From assembly GCF_019175385.1 (NCBI RefSeq), contig NC_083346.1, positions 85,264,543 through 85,328,542 on the forward strand: a stretch of DNA of 64,000 nt, in the 5' to 3' direction. Each line of letters starts with the position of its first letter. Positions within the stretch are counted from its first letter, which is position 1. The DNA is from Lycium barbarum. Taxonomy: Eukaryota; Streptophyta; Magnoliopsida; Solanales; Solanaceae. The notes under the pieces are model-generated. The model had not been told where the DNA came from and did not search any database. It saw nothing but the letters and a program-made list of their open reading frames with translations. Below, in pieces: positions 47,755 through 59,299 of the stretch. The translations under genes and the position numbers were made by a program.

Positions 47755-48630
47755 AATAATATCAAAAGGTCACTAAACTATGAGAAATTATGTAACAAAA
47801 TCATTCAACTTTATTTTATATCAATAAAATCACTCAACTTAGGGTTTTTCTTTTATAAAATCACTCAATCAAGTTTGTCATAAAAACAATATGACATGAC
47901 AAAATAAATTAATCATTTATGCCATATAGACATGACTCCACAAATAAAACAAAATTAAAAAAGACTCATATCTCATGCCCGATCCACCACCCACAAATCA
48001 AAATCATAATTTATTTTGCTCTTGAAAATAATTTATTGTCGTGCCATTGGAAGAAATTGCAGCCACCTTTATTCTACGACAGAAAAACAAAACTTTTCAT
48101 AAAACTTGCAAATCATTCCTAACATACAATTACAGATGCGACCCAAATTGTCTGCTTGTGTCAAACAATTCTTGGATAAATATCCATGTTTTCATATTTC
48201 AATTTGTTCAAATAACATATTCCACTGTCCTTCGTGCTACTAAATTGAATGTTGTTCCAGCAGGGGAGCAAAAGGGTGGCTTCAAACAAATATGTTTTGT
48301 TATTCTGTAGTAAAGCAAAGGTGGCTGCAATTTCATTCAATAACGTTACGATAAATTATCGCCAAAAGCAAAATAAATCATGATTATGATTTGTGGGTGG
48401 GTTGGTCGGATATAAGATATGAATCTTTTTAAATTTTATTTTACTCGTGGGGTCTAGGTCTACATGGCATAAAACTTAATTCATTTTGTCATGTCATATT
48501 TTCTTTATGACACTGAGTGATTTTATAAGAAAAAAGTTCTAAGTTAGGTAATTTTATTAATATAAAATAAAGTTGAATGACTTTACTATATAATTCTTCA
48601 TAGTTAAGTGACTTTTTGAGATATTTACTT
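47755..48630. mobile_element. Long-TIR (Mutator-like) non-autonomous element
   Basis: Inverted arms of about 310 bp pair 47755-48075 with 48308-48630: for example 'gtcactaaactatg' with 'catagttaagtgac', 'cattcaactttattttatat' with its inverse, and 'ttgcagccacctt' with 'aaggtggctgcaa'. The about 230-bp core has no known domain. The long TIRs suggest a Mutator-like origin. I could not define a 9-bp TSD. Confidence 0.65.
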
Positions 48631-49635
48631 ATATCTGCACCAGCCTCAACGTTTTATAATCATACGCAGATTACATCTTATAACTCATATTGTAATCACT
48701 ATGCCTCAGACATAAGCAAAAGGTCCTTCTTAAGGTAGCAAAATTAACAACTTGACAACTCACATAGTTATAAACGATATAACTTAACAGAATAGTAAAG
48801 ATTTATCAATTACCAGTACTACGAGCACTAGCATAAAACGAGAGAATGACTTTTAGACAACAACATGCATAGTTATAGACTTGGAGTGCTGAGAGTCTCA
48901 AACATAATTTGGGTCATTTTTTTGCGGTTAGCGGTTAAGAGGTGCTTCAATTAGAAGGATTGCGTGCTCCGCAGGTTGAAATAGGGAGCTTTTATTCCGC
49001 GATGGAGTTACTATTTGCCTTAAGTTAATGTTCTGTTCGCATATTTAGTGTTAGTTTGAAACGAAATTTCAAAAAAAATCAGTGCTTGTTTGAAACAATC
49101 CATTTAGAAATTGTTTTATTTCCTAACAGATCTAATATTACTTTCAACGTAAATTTACTTTGCGTTATTCTAACGTGTTAATTGGGATTACTAGGTCACA
49201 CAATCGATAATACCTAAGACTTGTACTAATTATCATTATTTCAATATACTAACTAAAATAAAAATTGTGCCTATGTTATTTTTTTAAAATTATTGTCTAT
49301 TCAAACAAGAACATTAATCCGAATCGAGAGTACATAATCTATGTATTACAATTATACTTTTTTAAAAATTTGTCCACCTGATCATCTCACATTTTATTCA
49401 AATGACAACAATTAGCAAAAAATGTGTACCTATTCATGACTGGCGAAGCTTACACGACCTATAAAGTTGTTGTTAATGATTTTCTTTGAGCTTAATTGCA
49501 CCAAAGGGAATGATCTTATTGTTTGCTTAGGAAACTGTAAAAATTTTAATTCTAAATTGACTTTGATATTATTTTATTAAAATTATAAACTACACAATTT
49601 TGTATCCACGTGCAACGCACGTGTCGATAAACTAG

Positions 49636-50116
49636 TAATTTTATAAAGACAAGACACAAGATTTAAGACATGAAAATTTTGTAAACATAAGTGATGTTGC
49701 TCATATTCACATTTAAACTATGTGGTGTTGAATATCAAATAATCGATATTTGATATATTAAAAAAACTGCATAAGAAAAGGTGATACAATTTGTTAATTG
49801 TGTACAACTACCGACTATATTATTAGTGACCGAAGTAATATAATACAATGCTACAGAAGCTTTTCTTTCTCCCTTGAAAATAAAAGGGATCATTTCAACT
49901 TCGTTTGCTAGTAACTTCCGGTGAGATTGTACTTTTTAATGATAAAGAAAATACCGATTGTATAAGCTCACTATTCATCAGTTTGAGCATGCATCCTTCC
50001 CTTTCAATTTTTATGCAATTTATCACACACTTATTTAAATATTATTTCTTAATATTTTAAGAGTTTGGTACTAATTATCATGAAATACACATGCAACACA
50101 CATGCCCGAAAACTAG
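49636..50116 (+). mobile_element. Second Helitron-like 3' end
   Basis: 'acatgcaacacacatg' followed by 'cccgaaaa' and CTAG at 50113-50116, then T, resembles the end at 49635 but with a decayed hairpin. It may be an older Helitron into which the first was inserted. No coding sequence. Confidence 0.4.
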
Positions 50117-50969
50117 TATATCAAAACACACAGTGATAAAGCTTATATCAATATCTGCACCTGTTAATAACATCAATCGACATGCTTAACAATTTGTTTG
50201 TACACCGCCCGTCGGGTCCTCCATGATAGGTCACTCTAGATGAGGATCCTTTCCATAAGGAACTTGCGTATCGATATGTTCACGATTGAATTTTCATTAA
50301 CAGGCTGAGATATGGATCACACCATGCTATCAACTAGATCTCACATATCAAATGAGAACCATACAGTCTCTGATAGACCAAGACATGGATCACACCACAC
50401 TCGTCAACTGAATCTCACATGTTCAATATGAAGTTATGATCATGTAATTCACAATACATATAAAAAATGTGCATGATGATATTTTGAACGACCAAATATC
50501 TATCCTACGTTATACCCGATTTTTGCCTAGAGGATAGACCAGGTTACTCTACCTGTTCCAAGCTTATGTTTGCGTAATATTAAAGAACAAAAAAGTATGG
50601 ACACACTATTTTTAAGTGGAATCACTCGGCTCACAAGGGTAAAAAAAACCATGACCTACACCTCTACAGGATTTATCCCAAAACTCCACTACAACTGTGA
50701 GCCTTTGCAATTTCAGATTACAAACTCTATCCCTAGGAACTAACACTATTCCTATATCAATAATCTCCCTAGACTATTGAGCCCTCTTCAAGTTTCCCTA
50801 ATCTTGAAGCTAAATTTGACAAGTGTTTATACCTAATACAATTGCTTCTAGGAAAGCTGGAAACGTACAACTAGATAAACAATCCTAATACAAAATTCTA
50901 GACTTGAAGACTACAACACATTACTTGACCGCACTTTAGAATACACAAATATCACTTTTACTTTGTGAT
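50117..50969. other. Intergenic stretch with a local duplication
   Basis: 'gatatggatcacaccatgct' (about 50311) and 'gacatggatcacaccacact' (about 50383) head two similar about 72-bp segments. No gene recognised. Confidence 0.4.
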
Positions 50970-51545
50970 GTGATTCTTCGAGTTAATAAAGAACCAATCG
51001 ATCAGGATCCTGTTGTTGAAGTGATTTGATGGGCAGATTTCAAGAAATAGACGTTTCTCAAGCTATAAGTCTCGAATTTAAGTGATTCAAAAACGAAGTG
51101 AAAGATGATGATCAGAATTATAAAAATAACTGCTTTACTCATTTAAAATAAGCAAACATTTAGGGTTAAATGATGGAACTTATTGGTTCTTAATCATTCA
51201 AGAACGCGTTTCTTGATTTAAAATTCGTTCCAGTTCATATCCAGAACCTTAACTTTCTTTCCATCGTTTCACCTTGAATGTTTACTTGTTTTAAATGAGT
51301 AAATAGTTATTTTTATAGTCAGATCATCATCTTTCACCTCGTTATTGAATCACTTAAATCCGAGACTTATAGCTTGAGAGACGTCTGCTTCTTTAAATCC
51401 ATCCATCAAATCGCTTCAACAACATGATCTTGGTCGATTGGTTCTTTGTTAACTCGAAGAAAGTTAAGGTTCTGGGTATGAACTAGAACAAATTTTAAAT
51501 CAAGAAACGCTTTCTTGAATGATCAAAAACCAATAAAGTTCCTAA
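50970..51545. repeat. Interlocked inverted repeats (A-B-A'-B')
   Basis: Segment A (about 50975-51165) is inverted as A' (about 51284-51465), shown by 'ttcgagttaataaagaacca' against 'tggttctttgttaactcgaa'. Segment B (about 51175-51262) is inverted as B' (about 51461-51543), shown by 'gaacttattggtt' against 'aaccaataaagttc'. Pairing is imperfect but continuous. No coding capacity. Confidence 0.75.
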
Positions 51546-51801
51546 GTCACCACTTGAAATCAATTAAGGTGATAAAGAAACACCACAAGCTGTTGAAAAT
51601 AAGATAAATACTATCACCACCTTGCTTGGAACCAAAAACAAGGATAAAGAACAAGAAATAGAGAAAATAGCTCTATTGCAAATTAGGGTTAGTATAACAA
51701 ATGTGCCTCTCTCTTTACAAGCCATGAGAACCCTTTATATAGGCCTAAGGTCTCTTCTTTGATGACTACAAATCTCTATTCTACTCTGGAAAGGAAATAG
51801 T
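51546..51801. other. Short unassigned stretch before the LTR
   Basis: No gene. It has a TATA-like 'ctttatataggcc' at about 51732 and may be the edge of another LTR. Confidence 0.3.
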
Positions 51802-54800
51802 TGTAACGACCGGAAAATATAGAATCACCCCACCAAATAGAACATTCACAAGGGTAGAATGAGCTAATAGAAATTCGACCATATAAGTCTAAGAACTGAA
51901 AACTTGACTTGTTTGTGATTGTTGTTTGAATGTGTTGAGTCCATGGAGAGGGGTGGGGGGATGACGTAGGAAATTAGAACTTCGTTGGGAATTCCGAGGC
52001 CACGGGTGAGATCATATGGTGTTTTTATGTCTATGTGCATGTTTTGTTTGTGTTTGTGAGGCCTTGGATGAAATGTTGTGGTGAGAAGTTAATACGATCT
52101 TCTCGACGAAATTGGGATACAAAATGATTATTCGAGTATTGAAAACAAGAGGACAAGAAATACTAATGTATATATGAAAAGGCACATTTGACCGGGAGTG
52201 AGGATGTGACCTAGATTATGAGCTCGTGGTTCGAGGCTCGTTCCGAAAATGAGTGGTACATGATATGGATCCGCGTCTGAGGTTCTTTTCGGAGTGGAGG
52301 ATTTATGGCTTGGGTCCGATGAGTATCCGGTACGAGTGGTACATGGACACCATGAGTCCTCCGCAGGTCATGACTACTGAGCAATAACATCAGTTAGCAT
52401 GTGTGTACAGCGTGTATATGGTTATTGTTGGTAGACTTATCTCCGTTGTAGTTTCTGTTGATTTGATTCTTGATATCATTGGGTGACATGATAGTTAACA
52501 TCCTTGGTTGTCTTGTTGATTAAGTTATCTGAGTTTGTGTTGTTGGCTGGCTTGTCTATTTTATTGATTTTATGATGTATACATGATACTAATCTTAGTC
52601 GGTCTATGATAATGTTACATCTCGGAGATTTCAGATTGTTGCATTGTGAGTAGACTAACGCAAGCTTAAGGTGAACATGAAGTTCTTATGAGATTAAGGA
52701 GAGTAGGTGATAACTTTAAGCACGTACCATAAGATTTCAAAGTCATATGAATCGGTGAAGCTAAGTTCGTCGATGGAAGTGAAATGTAAGTCATGTTTGG
52801 GAAGGTTTCACAACAATCAAGCTATAATTTGTTTAGTAATGGCTTGAGGGGGAGCTATAGGGCCTCTTAGATAATTAATGAAGTGTTATGCAAGTGCCAA
52901 TAAGGTTCCATAAGGATTGGAGGTTGAATGAATCGACGAGAATAAATTTCGGCAAAATATGGATTTTACGGCCATTTATACGGACCGTATAATTTATACG
53001 GCACGTATAATGGTCCATAGAACCATTCCAGAGAAGGGTAAACCCTAGGAGGGACTATACGGTCCATTTATACGGACCGTATAAATGGCCGTATAATCGG
53101 GTCGGGCCAGTTTCTCTTTTGTTTTTTTTTTATATATGGACAACCCTTGTTTTTTTTTTTCATTTTCCACTTTCCCCAAACTATTAAAAGCTCTAGAACC
53201 TTCTTCCAAGCATAGTCCACTCAAACCCAAGAGAAATCAAAGATCAAATAGATGGAATCAAGATATTCAAGTGTTGGGAGACTCACTAGGGTTGTAGGAT
53301 TCAAGAATTCCTTGGGTGTTGAAGTTAGGGTTTCACTCAAGTTGGTAACTTGATCCAAGGCTCATTCTGATGAGATAAAAGGTTAGTTTTCATGTCTATT
53401 TCATGTTATTAAGCATGCTTGGTTGTTGAATAACTTGGGTGAGGGAAGAAAGTAGAAGATGAAGCTCAAACATAGATTTAATGATTTTTGAGAAGTGAAC
53501 TAACTTGAGTTATGATTCTTAGCATCCTATGAGTATAATCTTGTTTTGGGTTGTACTAATGATGTTGAGGAAGTATTGTATGTAAGTGGATATGGTGTTG
53601 TGTTGTAGCTCTTGTTATGAGTGGCCTCGAAAGGGAGTTTTTAGGATTGGACGATGCTTAACTTGAATGAAGCCTCTTGATTTTGGTATTGTTAATAATG
53701 TCATTGTTGTTTTGGAGTTATTTTGTAATTTGGTAGAAGTTGTTTTGGAATTTGGTAGAAGTAGATGAAATAGGGGAAATCCTGCCCAATTTTCGTTAGC
53801 TCACGAATTATTCTAGTTTGAACTAAAGAGTGTCTTTAAGACTTAACCTTGGTATGAATCCTTTTAAATGTATATTTCTCAAGCTTTGGAGGTGAACGGT
53901 AAGTAGTCAAGAAGACATAAAGGTATGTAAGGCTGATCCTTCTTCTTAAGGCATGTTCCCATTTGTCGTATACCTTCATGTGAAATCCATAATGTCTTCC
54001 ATGACGAATTCATTCCTAGAATCACAAAAGCTCATATTTCTTGATATCCTCATGATACCATTGGTCTCATTCTACGATAGTTGACCCTCTAAAGAAAAAT
54101 ATATGGACGATGATGATGTTGACGCTATGTAAGTACTCCTAGGTATATATGTATGGCCAGTATATAACACCGAGCTTATGTGCCCGGGTATGATGTATAT
54201 TGCGCGAGCTCCACTGCAGTTGGGTATGCATAACACTGAGCCTTGTTAGGGCCCGGTATGCATAACACCGAGCCTTGTTATGTTCGGGTATGTAAGACAC
54301 CGAACTCACATGGTCGGGTATGGTACTAATATATATGTATGTGTATGTAATGGAAGGTTCCCATTAGAAAAAGGGTAAGTAAATATGATAAACGTCGCTA
54401 GAGGTATAAATGGCTCTACTATCCCATGACTCTTCTATCTTATGCTATCTTTCATGCTTCTATTGTGTTATTGATTAAGCCTTACATACTCAGTACATTG
54501 TTCATACTGACATCCTTTTATTTGTGGACGCTGCGTCATGCCCGGAGGTGGACAGGGAGATAGACTTGATCCTTAGGCTGCTTATCCAGAGACTGCTTAG
54601 AGGAGCTCCATTTGATCCAGAGCTGCAACTATTTGTACTATTCTTTTGTGTATATACATATGGGCATGGTGGGGCCCTATCCCGTCTATGTGATATTTCA
54701 TGCTCTTTTAGAGGCTCGTAGATAGTTGGGTATAGCTAGATGTCTCTTAGCCTTGTCGACTCGTTTTTTATGTAACATTTTGTTAGCCTCGTCGGCTTGT

Positions 54801-54959
54801 GTATATGTATGTGGGCATGATGGTTGATGTTGATATAAAAGTGTTCTTGCCCGATGATATATTATTATTGATGCACAGGAATTGTGAGTTAGCGATGCGG
54901 CTTACCTAGTTATGTTTGTGAAAGTATGATTAGAGGTGCCCGGGTGGGTTAGCTCCGGG
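51802..54959 (+). repeat. Tekay-like LTR, truncated at its 3' end
   Basis: It starts TGTAACGACCGG and follows the usual LTR block order, including 'cttacatactcagtacat' (about 54481), 'cgtcatgcccggaggt' (about 54533), 'ggggccctatcccgtc' (about 54671) and 'tagctccgggtg' at the right edge. The last about 35 bases of the family are missing. It has a TACGG palindrome cluster at 52965-53100 and short 'cacaccgagc' type repeats at 54160-54310. Confidence 0.7.
52965..53100. repeat. TACGG/CCGTA palindrome cluster 1
   Basis: It contains at least five 'tatacgg' or 'ccgtata' units. At 53064-53088 two 12-base arms around a single A form a perfect palindrome. Confidence 0.88.
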
Positions 54960-56029
54960 TGTCCGACCATTTTTGGCCGACCATTTTTCATGATGCTAAT
55001 CTATTGGTGCGGTCCTGTGATCAATGTCAAAGGCAAGGGAATATCGGCAGAAGGAAAGAGATGCCTATGAATTTTGTTATGGAGGTAGAAGTGTTCGATG
55101 TCTGGGGGATTGACTTTATAGGACCCTTTGTGAGTTTGGGTGGCATGAAATACATTTTGGTTTCTGTGGACTATGTGTCAAAATAGGTAGAATCGGTGGC
55201 TTTGCCTAATAACGAGGCCAAGAGTGTTATGGGGTTCCTCAAGAAGAACATATTTACTCGTTTTGGTACTTTGAGGGCTATAATCAGCGATGGTGGATCC
55301 CACTTTTGTAATAGAGCCTTCGCAGGATTGATGGAGAAATATGGTGTAAAACATAGGATGGCAACACATTATCATCCTCAGACAAGTGGACAGGTTGAAG
55401 TGTCCAATAGGGAGATCAAGAGTATTCTAGCAAAAACAGTTAATGCAAATAGAGGTGATTGGGCCCGCAAGCTCCATGATGCTCTATGGGCATACCAGAC
55501 TGCTTTCAAGGCTCCGATTGGGACTTCACCCTTCAAGCTTGTGTTCGTAAAAGCTTGTCACGTGCCGGTTAAGCTTGAGCACAAGGCTATGTGGGCGCTG
55601 AAGAAACTGAATATGGATTGGGAGGAAGCAACCAAGCTCAGGTTGTTTCAACTAAATGAGATGGATGAGTTTCGGTACCAGGCATATGAGAGTGCAGCAC
55701 TATATAAAGAAAGGATGAAGCAATACCATGACAAGAAGATCCTGAAGCGAGAGTTCTACAACAGTGACCCTATGTTGCTGTTTAACTCTCGGTTGAAGTT
55801 GCTGCCTGGTAAGCTTAAATCAAGGTGGTCTGGTCCGTTTGAGGTGGTAGGTGTTTCACCCCACGGAGCGATTGAGTTAAAGTCCGGAGATGGAACTCGG
55901 ACATTTAAGGTGAATGGGCAGAGATTGAAGCACTATCACGGGATGGTTTCGGAGGATAGGATTGTTGACCGATACAGGTTGAAGTACCTCGGAACGAACA
56001 ATGATCTGGTGTACGCAGATCAAGAGTGA
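54960..56029 (+). pseudogene. Athila-lineage integrase remnant
   Basis: The frame opens inside the integrase zinc-binding part: 'HFWPTIFHDANLLVRSCDQC'. The core has D, D and E in 'WGIDFIGPF', '[10 protein letters not shown]' and '[12 protein letters not shown]', then '[18 protein letters not shown]' and the C-terminal '[20 protein letters not shown]'. These are Athila signatures. One stop (TAG 55184-55186) lies where the family has tryptophan (SKWVE). It ends TGA at 56027, followed by 'cttgggaggcaacccaag', a phrase usual after Athila pol. Gag, protease and reverse transcriptase are absent. Confidence 0.87.
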
Positions 56030-56189
56030 ATGGCTACCACCGTCGTGCCGTGACGTTAAATCAAGCGCTTCTTGGGAGGCAACCCAAGTGTAATGTTTAT
56101 TTTCATTCTTGTTTCTGTTTGAATATAGGGTAACATTTGTTTTGGTGCAGGTAAAAACAAAAAAACCCAAAAAAAAAACCACTGAAGCC

Positions 56190-56440
56190 TGGACAAAACT
56201 GGACTTATACGGACCGTATAATTTTATACGGCCCGTATAATCCAGTCGTGGAAGGTAAGGAAATCTGGGAGAACACTATTTGAAGACTTCCTCCAAATAC
56301 GATCATTTTAACGAACCGTATAATATTATACGGGCCGTATAAATGATCGTGTAATTAGGATGTGCTCAAACGAGGTTAGGGAAGAAAAATTGAAGTTACA
56401 CGGACCGTATAATGCTATACGACCCGTATAACTTCCAAAA
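56190..56440. repeat. TACGG/CCGTA palindrome cluster 2
   Basis: Three pairs of 'cggaccgtataa' / 'tatacggcccgtataa' type palindromes lie at about 56206-56242, 56312-56342 and 56398-56431, in the region after Athila pol. Confidence 0.88.
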
Positions 56441-56568
56441 ATAAAAATATAAATTTCGAACAGAGGGTTTTTAAACCTTCCACCTGCCCTTTTTTCTTCC
56501 ATCATTCATACTCCCTCCATTAAAACCCACGATCACCACTCCACGATCCCATACTCTCATCCACATTC

Positions 56569-59053
56569 TGTCATGACCCAGCTAGGGGCCGCGACGGGCA
56601 CCCGGGGCTAACCACCGAGCACCGCTCGTACTATCACTTATTAGACTCATTCAACGATCATTTATCAAATTCATGCTCAATTTATAAGGAAATCACTTTA
56701 ACTTTTCAAAACATAATGCTTTAATACACATGAGCACTTAAGTCAGCAAAATGACATATATCAATACATTTACACATTGACCACGTCGTGAAACCACGTA
56801 ACCCACATTGAGTATCTACGAGCCTCTATGGAATGACATATACAAATATACACAAAAGAATCATCATAAGCACCTCCGGAACAAAGGAGTGCTTTCAGTC
56901 AGCTATCATCTTCTAAGAGTCCGGAGAAAGATGTCCTCCCTGTCTACCTGTGGGCATGAACACAGCGTCCAAAGAAAACGGATGTCAGTACGAGCATTGT
57001 ACTGAGTATGTAAGGCAGGAATGAGATGAACAATGTCATAGAAGAATCATGAATCATAAGAAAAGATATAACCTGTTTGAGTGTTATAAGCAGCATACTT
57101 TTTACATATATCACATTTTACATCATCATAGTATATGTTTTATCATATCCCATATATCATCAAATTCATCATCACATACATCATCACACACTTCATCACG
57201 TACATCGTCATATCGTAATCCGCATCATTACCCGCGTCCGGGTAATCCACATATGCCGCCCACTAGTGATGATCATGCCCGGCCTTTTAGGCTCAGTGTA
57301 AACATAGCAGCCCGCATTAGTGGTGACATGCCCGGCCATATAGGCGCGGTGGAATCTTATCATCACAAAATCAATCATAACACATCACTATTACACATCT
57401 CATAGCATAGCATTATTTTACCATTTCTCGGCGTCTTATACATATCATCATCGTATCATAACTAGCATTGTTAATCATCTTTTAGACATATCATGTATTA
57501 TCATTAAGAGCATACATTGAGCTTTAAGGGGAACCACACTATGTCGGGGTGATGTAAGGTCGTGAACCCCCGATTATGTTATGAACGTTTATGAGTATCG
57601 TGCCTCGCCTTGAAGGAAATAGAGAATAAGGCGAGTGTTAACAAAGATAACATTATTAGCGTTATAGGAGCATTATGCCACAATTTCTTGAATCGCTATA
57701 CTCTAGCTCATTATCATCACTATCATATTCATATGTAATTCAATATATTGAAGGACTCATAGGCTTCGTTTTGTAGAATGATGATACAAGACTTGAAGGA
57801 TTCATGCCTTTTGAAAGAAAAGATAAGACTCACGTACCTTTATCGTTTAATTGGTCTAGCGTTCGCTTGTTCTCCTTCAATATCACATCTCTACCTTCAA
57901 GAGAGAATTCATACCATCGTTAGTCAATCGACGATAAGAACGTGCTACTCTTTCTAGGGAAATTTGGGCAGCGTTTTCTTTGTTCCTACTACTTTTCCCA
58001 TTTTTCATTTCAACTACCAAGCATTCATAACAACACTCACAATATCGTATCAACAATTGTCATTTATCTACATCTACCACATTCCACCATTTTTCTCCAA
58101 TCTCTCCATATTTATTAGTTTTGGCTCATCATCACATCTTCTCATACATAATACTTATTTCATGGTCTAAACGTCATTTATAACATATTTATACTCACAA
58201 CACATCAACATTTATGATTCAATCCAACTATCATCCAACTATGGCACTGTTCACATTTTGTGACCCATTTACTACAGTCTCCCATAATCCAAGTGTTTCA
58301 ACTTATAATTACTTCAATCATCATGAAAAAGTCATAAAACTTACCTTGGGTAGTGTTGGAACAAGCCTTGAGCAACAACACTCTTTTATGCCAAAAACCC
58401 TATTTCACTTCCTTTGCAATTTCTTGGTGTAGATGAACTCTGATGAGCTTCACACCCTTGGTTCCATGGATTTCATGTAGTTGATCACTAATTTCCCTTA
58501 AATTCTTGTGGATGAAATGTTTGGAATGTTCTAGAGTTCTCTTGAGTTGTGTAGATGAGAAATGAAATGAAAATGAATGAAAAGGGTCCCTTATATTAAT
58601 CACAAAATCTGATTTTTATGAACAGTAGTCGGGTGCACAGTGGCCGTAAACCCAGTTTATGGGCCGTATTCTGGTTTACGGTCCGTCCTTCACGACCGTA
58701 TTTAAGCATATCAAAAAAAGAAAGGTTTGCTGGAGTCATGGTGGTTTACGGTCACAGTTTACGGGCCGTATTTCGATTTACGCTCCGTATTCTGAGCCGT
58801 ATTTAACCATTTCGACATTTGACAGAAATTTGAAGTTTTTGGAAGTCTGAAAGACGATGGCAGTTTACAGTCCGTAAACCACTTTACGGGCCGTATTCTA
58901 TTTTACGACCAACTGGGTCGAAGTGCAAATCTGTAACTTTCTCATTTCCAAAATTCATAAATAGTCATTCCCTACTTAGTAAAACATCGCACACTCATAC
59001 ACTTCGTTGGTCTACTCGTTGTACGTTCACGGAGAAATTTCCGAGGTGTAACA
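56569..59053 (-). repeat. 3' LTR of the - strand Tekay element
   Basis: 2485 bp, on the - strand TGTTACACCTCGG...GGGTCATGACA. It contains the reverse complements of the 'catgcccacagg' (about 56950), 'actcagtaca' (about 56996) and 'gcatgatca' type blocks, and palindrome cluster 3 (58630-58915). Confidence 0.88.
58630..58915. repeat. TACGG/CCGTA motif cluster 3
   Basis: At least ten 'ccgta' or 'tacgg' motifs, many as 'gggccgtattc' or 'tttacggtccgt', more diverged than clusters 1 and 2. Confidence 0.75.
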
Positions 59054-59069
59054 TTCTGCCCCCCTTTTG
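59054..59069 (-). other. Polypurine tract of the - strand Tekay element
   Basis: On the - strand AAAAGGGGGGCAGAA directly precedes the LTR start TGTTACACC. Confidence 0.85.
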
Positions 59070-59299
59070 GGACATTCGTCCTCGAATGTTAAGTCATTGG
59101 GGATTCTAGAAAAATTTCGCCAGAGTTTCCCTTGTAATATGGCGCTACCATCCTGTCACAACAACCCATAATATCATACCATTGCCTCACGGGGCCATAA
59201 CACCATAAAATTCTAAGAAATGAGGGGAGTATGGGTGTTCAGATACTTTAATTATTACACTTCATTTAATGCATACATAACTTATATTGCTGGCGTTTC

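Larger units (their letters stand above)
46257..49635 (+). mobile_element. Non-autonomous Helitron
   Basis: The 5' end begins TCTATATTATATTAGAAGC after an A. The 3' end has a 7-bp stem CACGTGC / GCACGTG (49607-49623, loop AAC), an eight-base spacer and the terminal CTAG at 49632-49635, followed by T. A-T insertion, TC start and hairpin plus CTRR end are Helitron hallmarks. No Rep/helicase frame. About 3.4 kb, much of it later insertions. Confidence 0.75.

Noticed and set aside
48041..48310. 89-codon frame in the long-TIR element
   Set aside because: No similarity and it overlaps the inverted arm; kept only as a possible capture to test.
50200..50216. 'gtacaccgcccgtcg' resembles the 3' end of 18S rRNA
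   Set aside because: Only about 15 bases match and one CA pair is missing; flanks do not continue as rRNA.
57049..57405. Histidine/serine-rich frame
   Set aside because: Lies within the - strand LTR and reflects CAT/TCA repeats.
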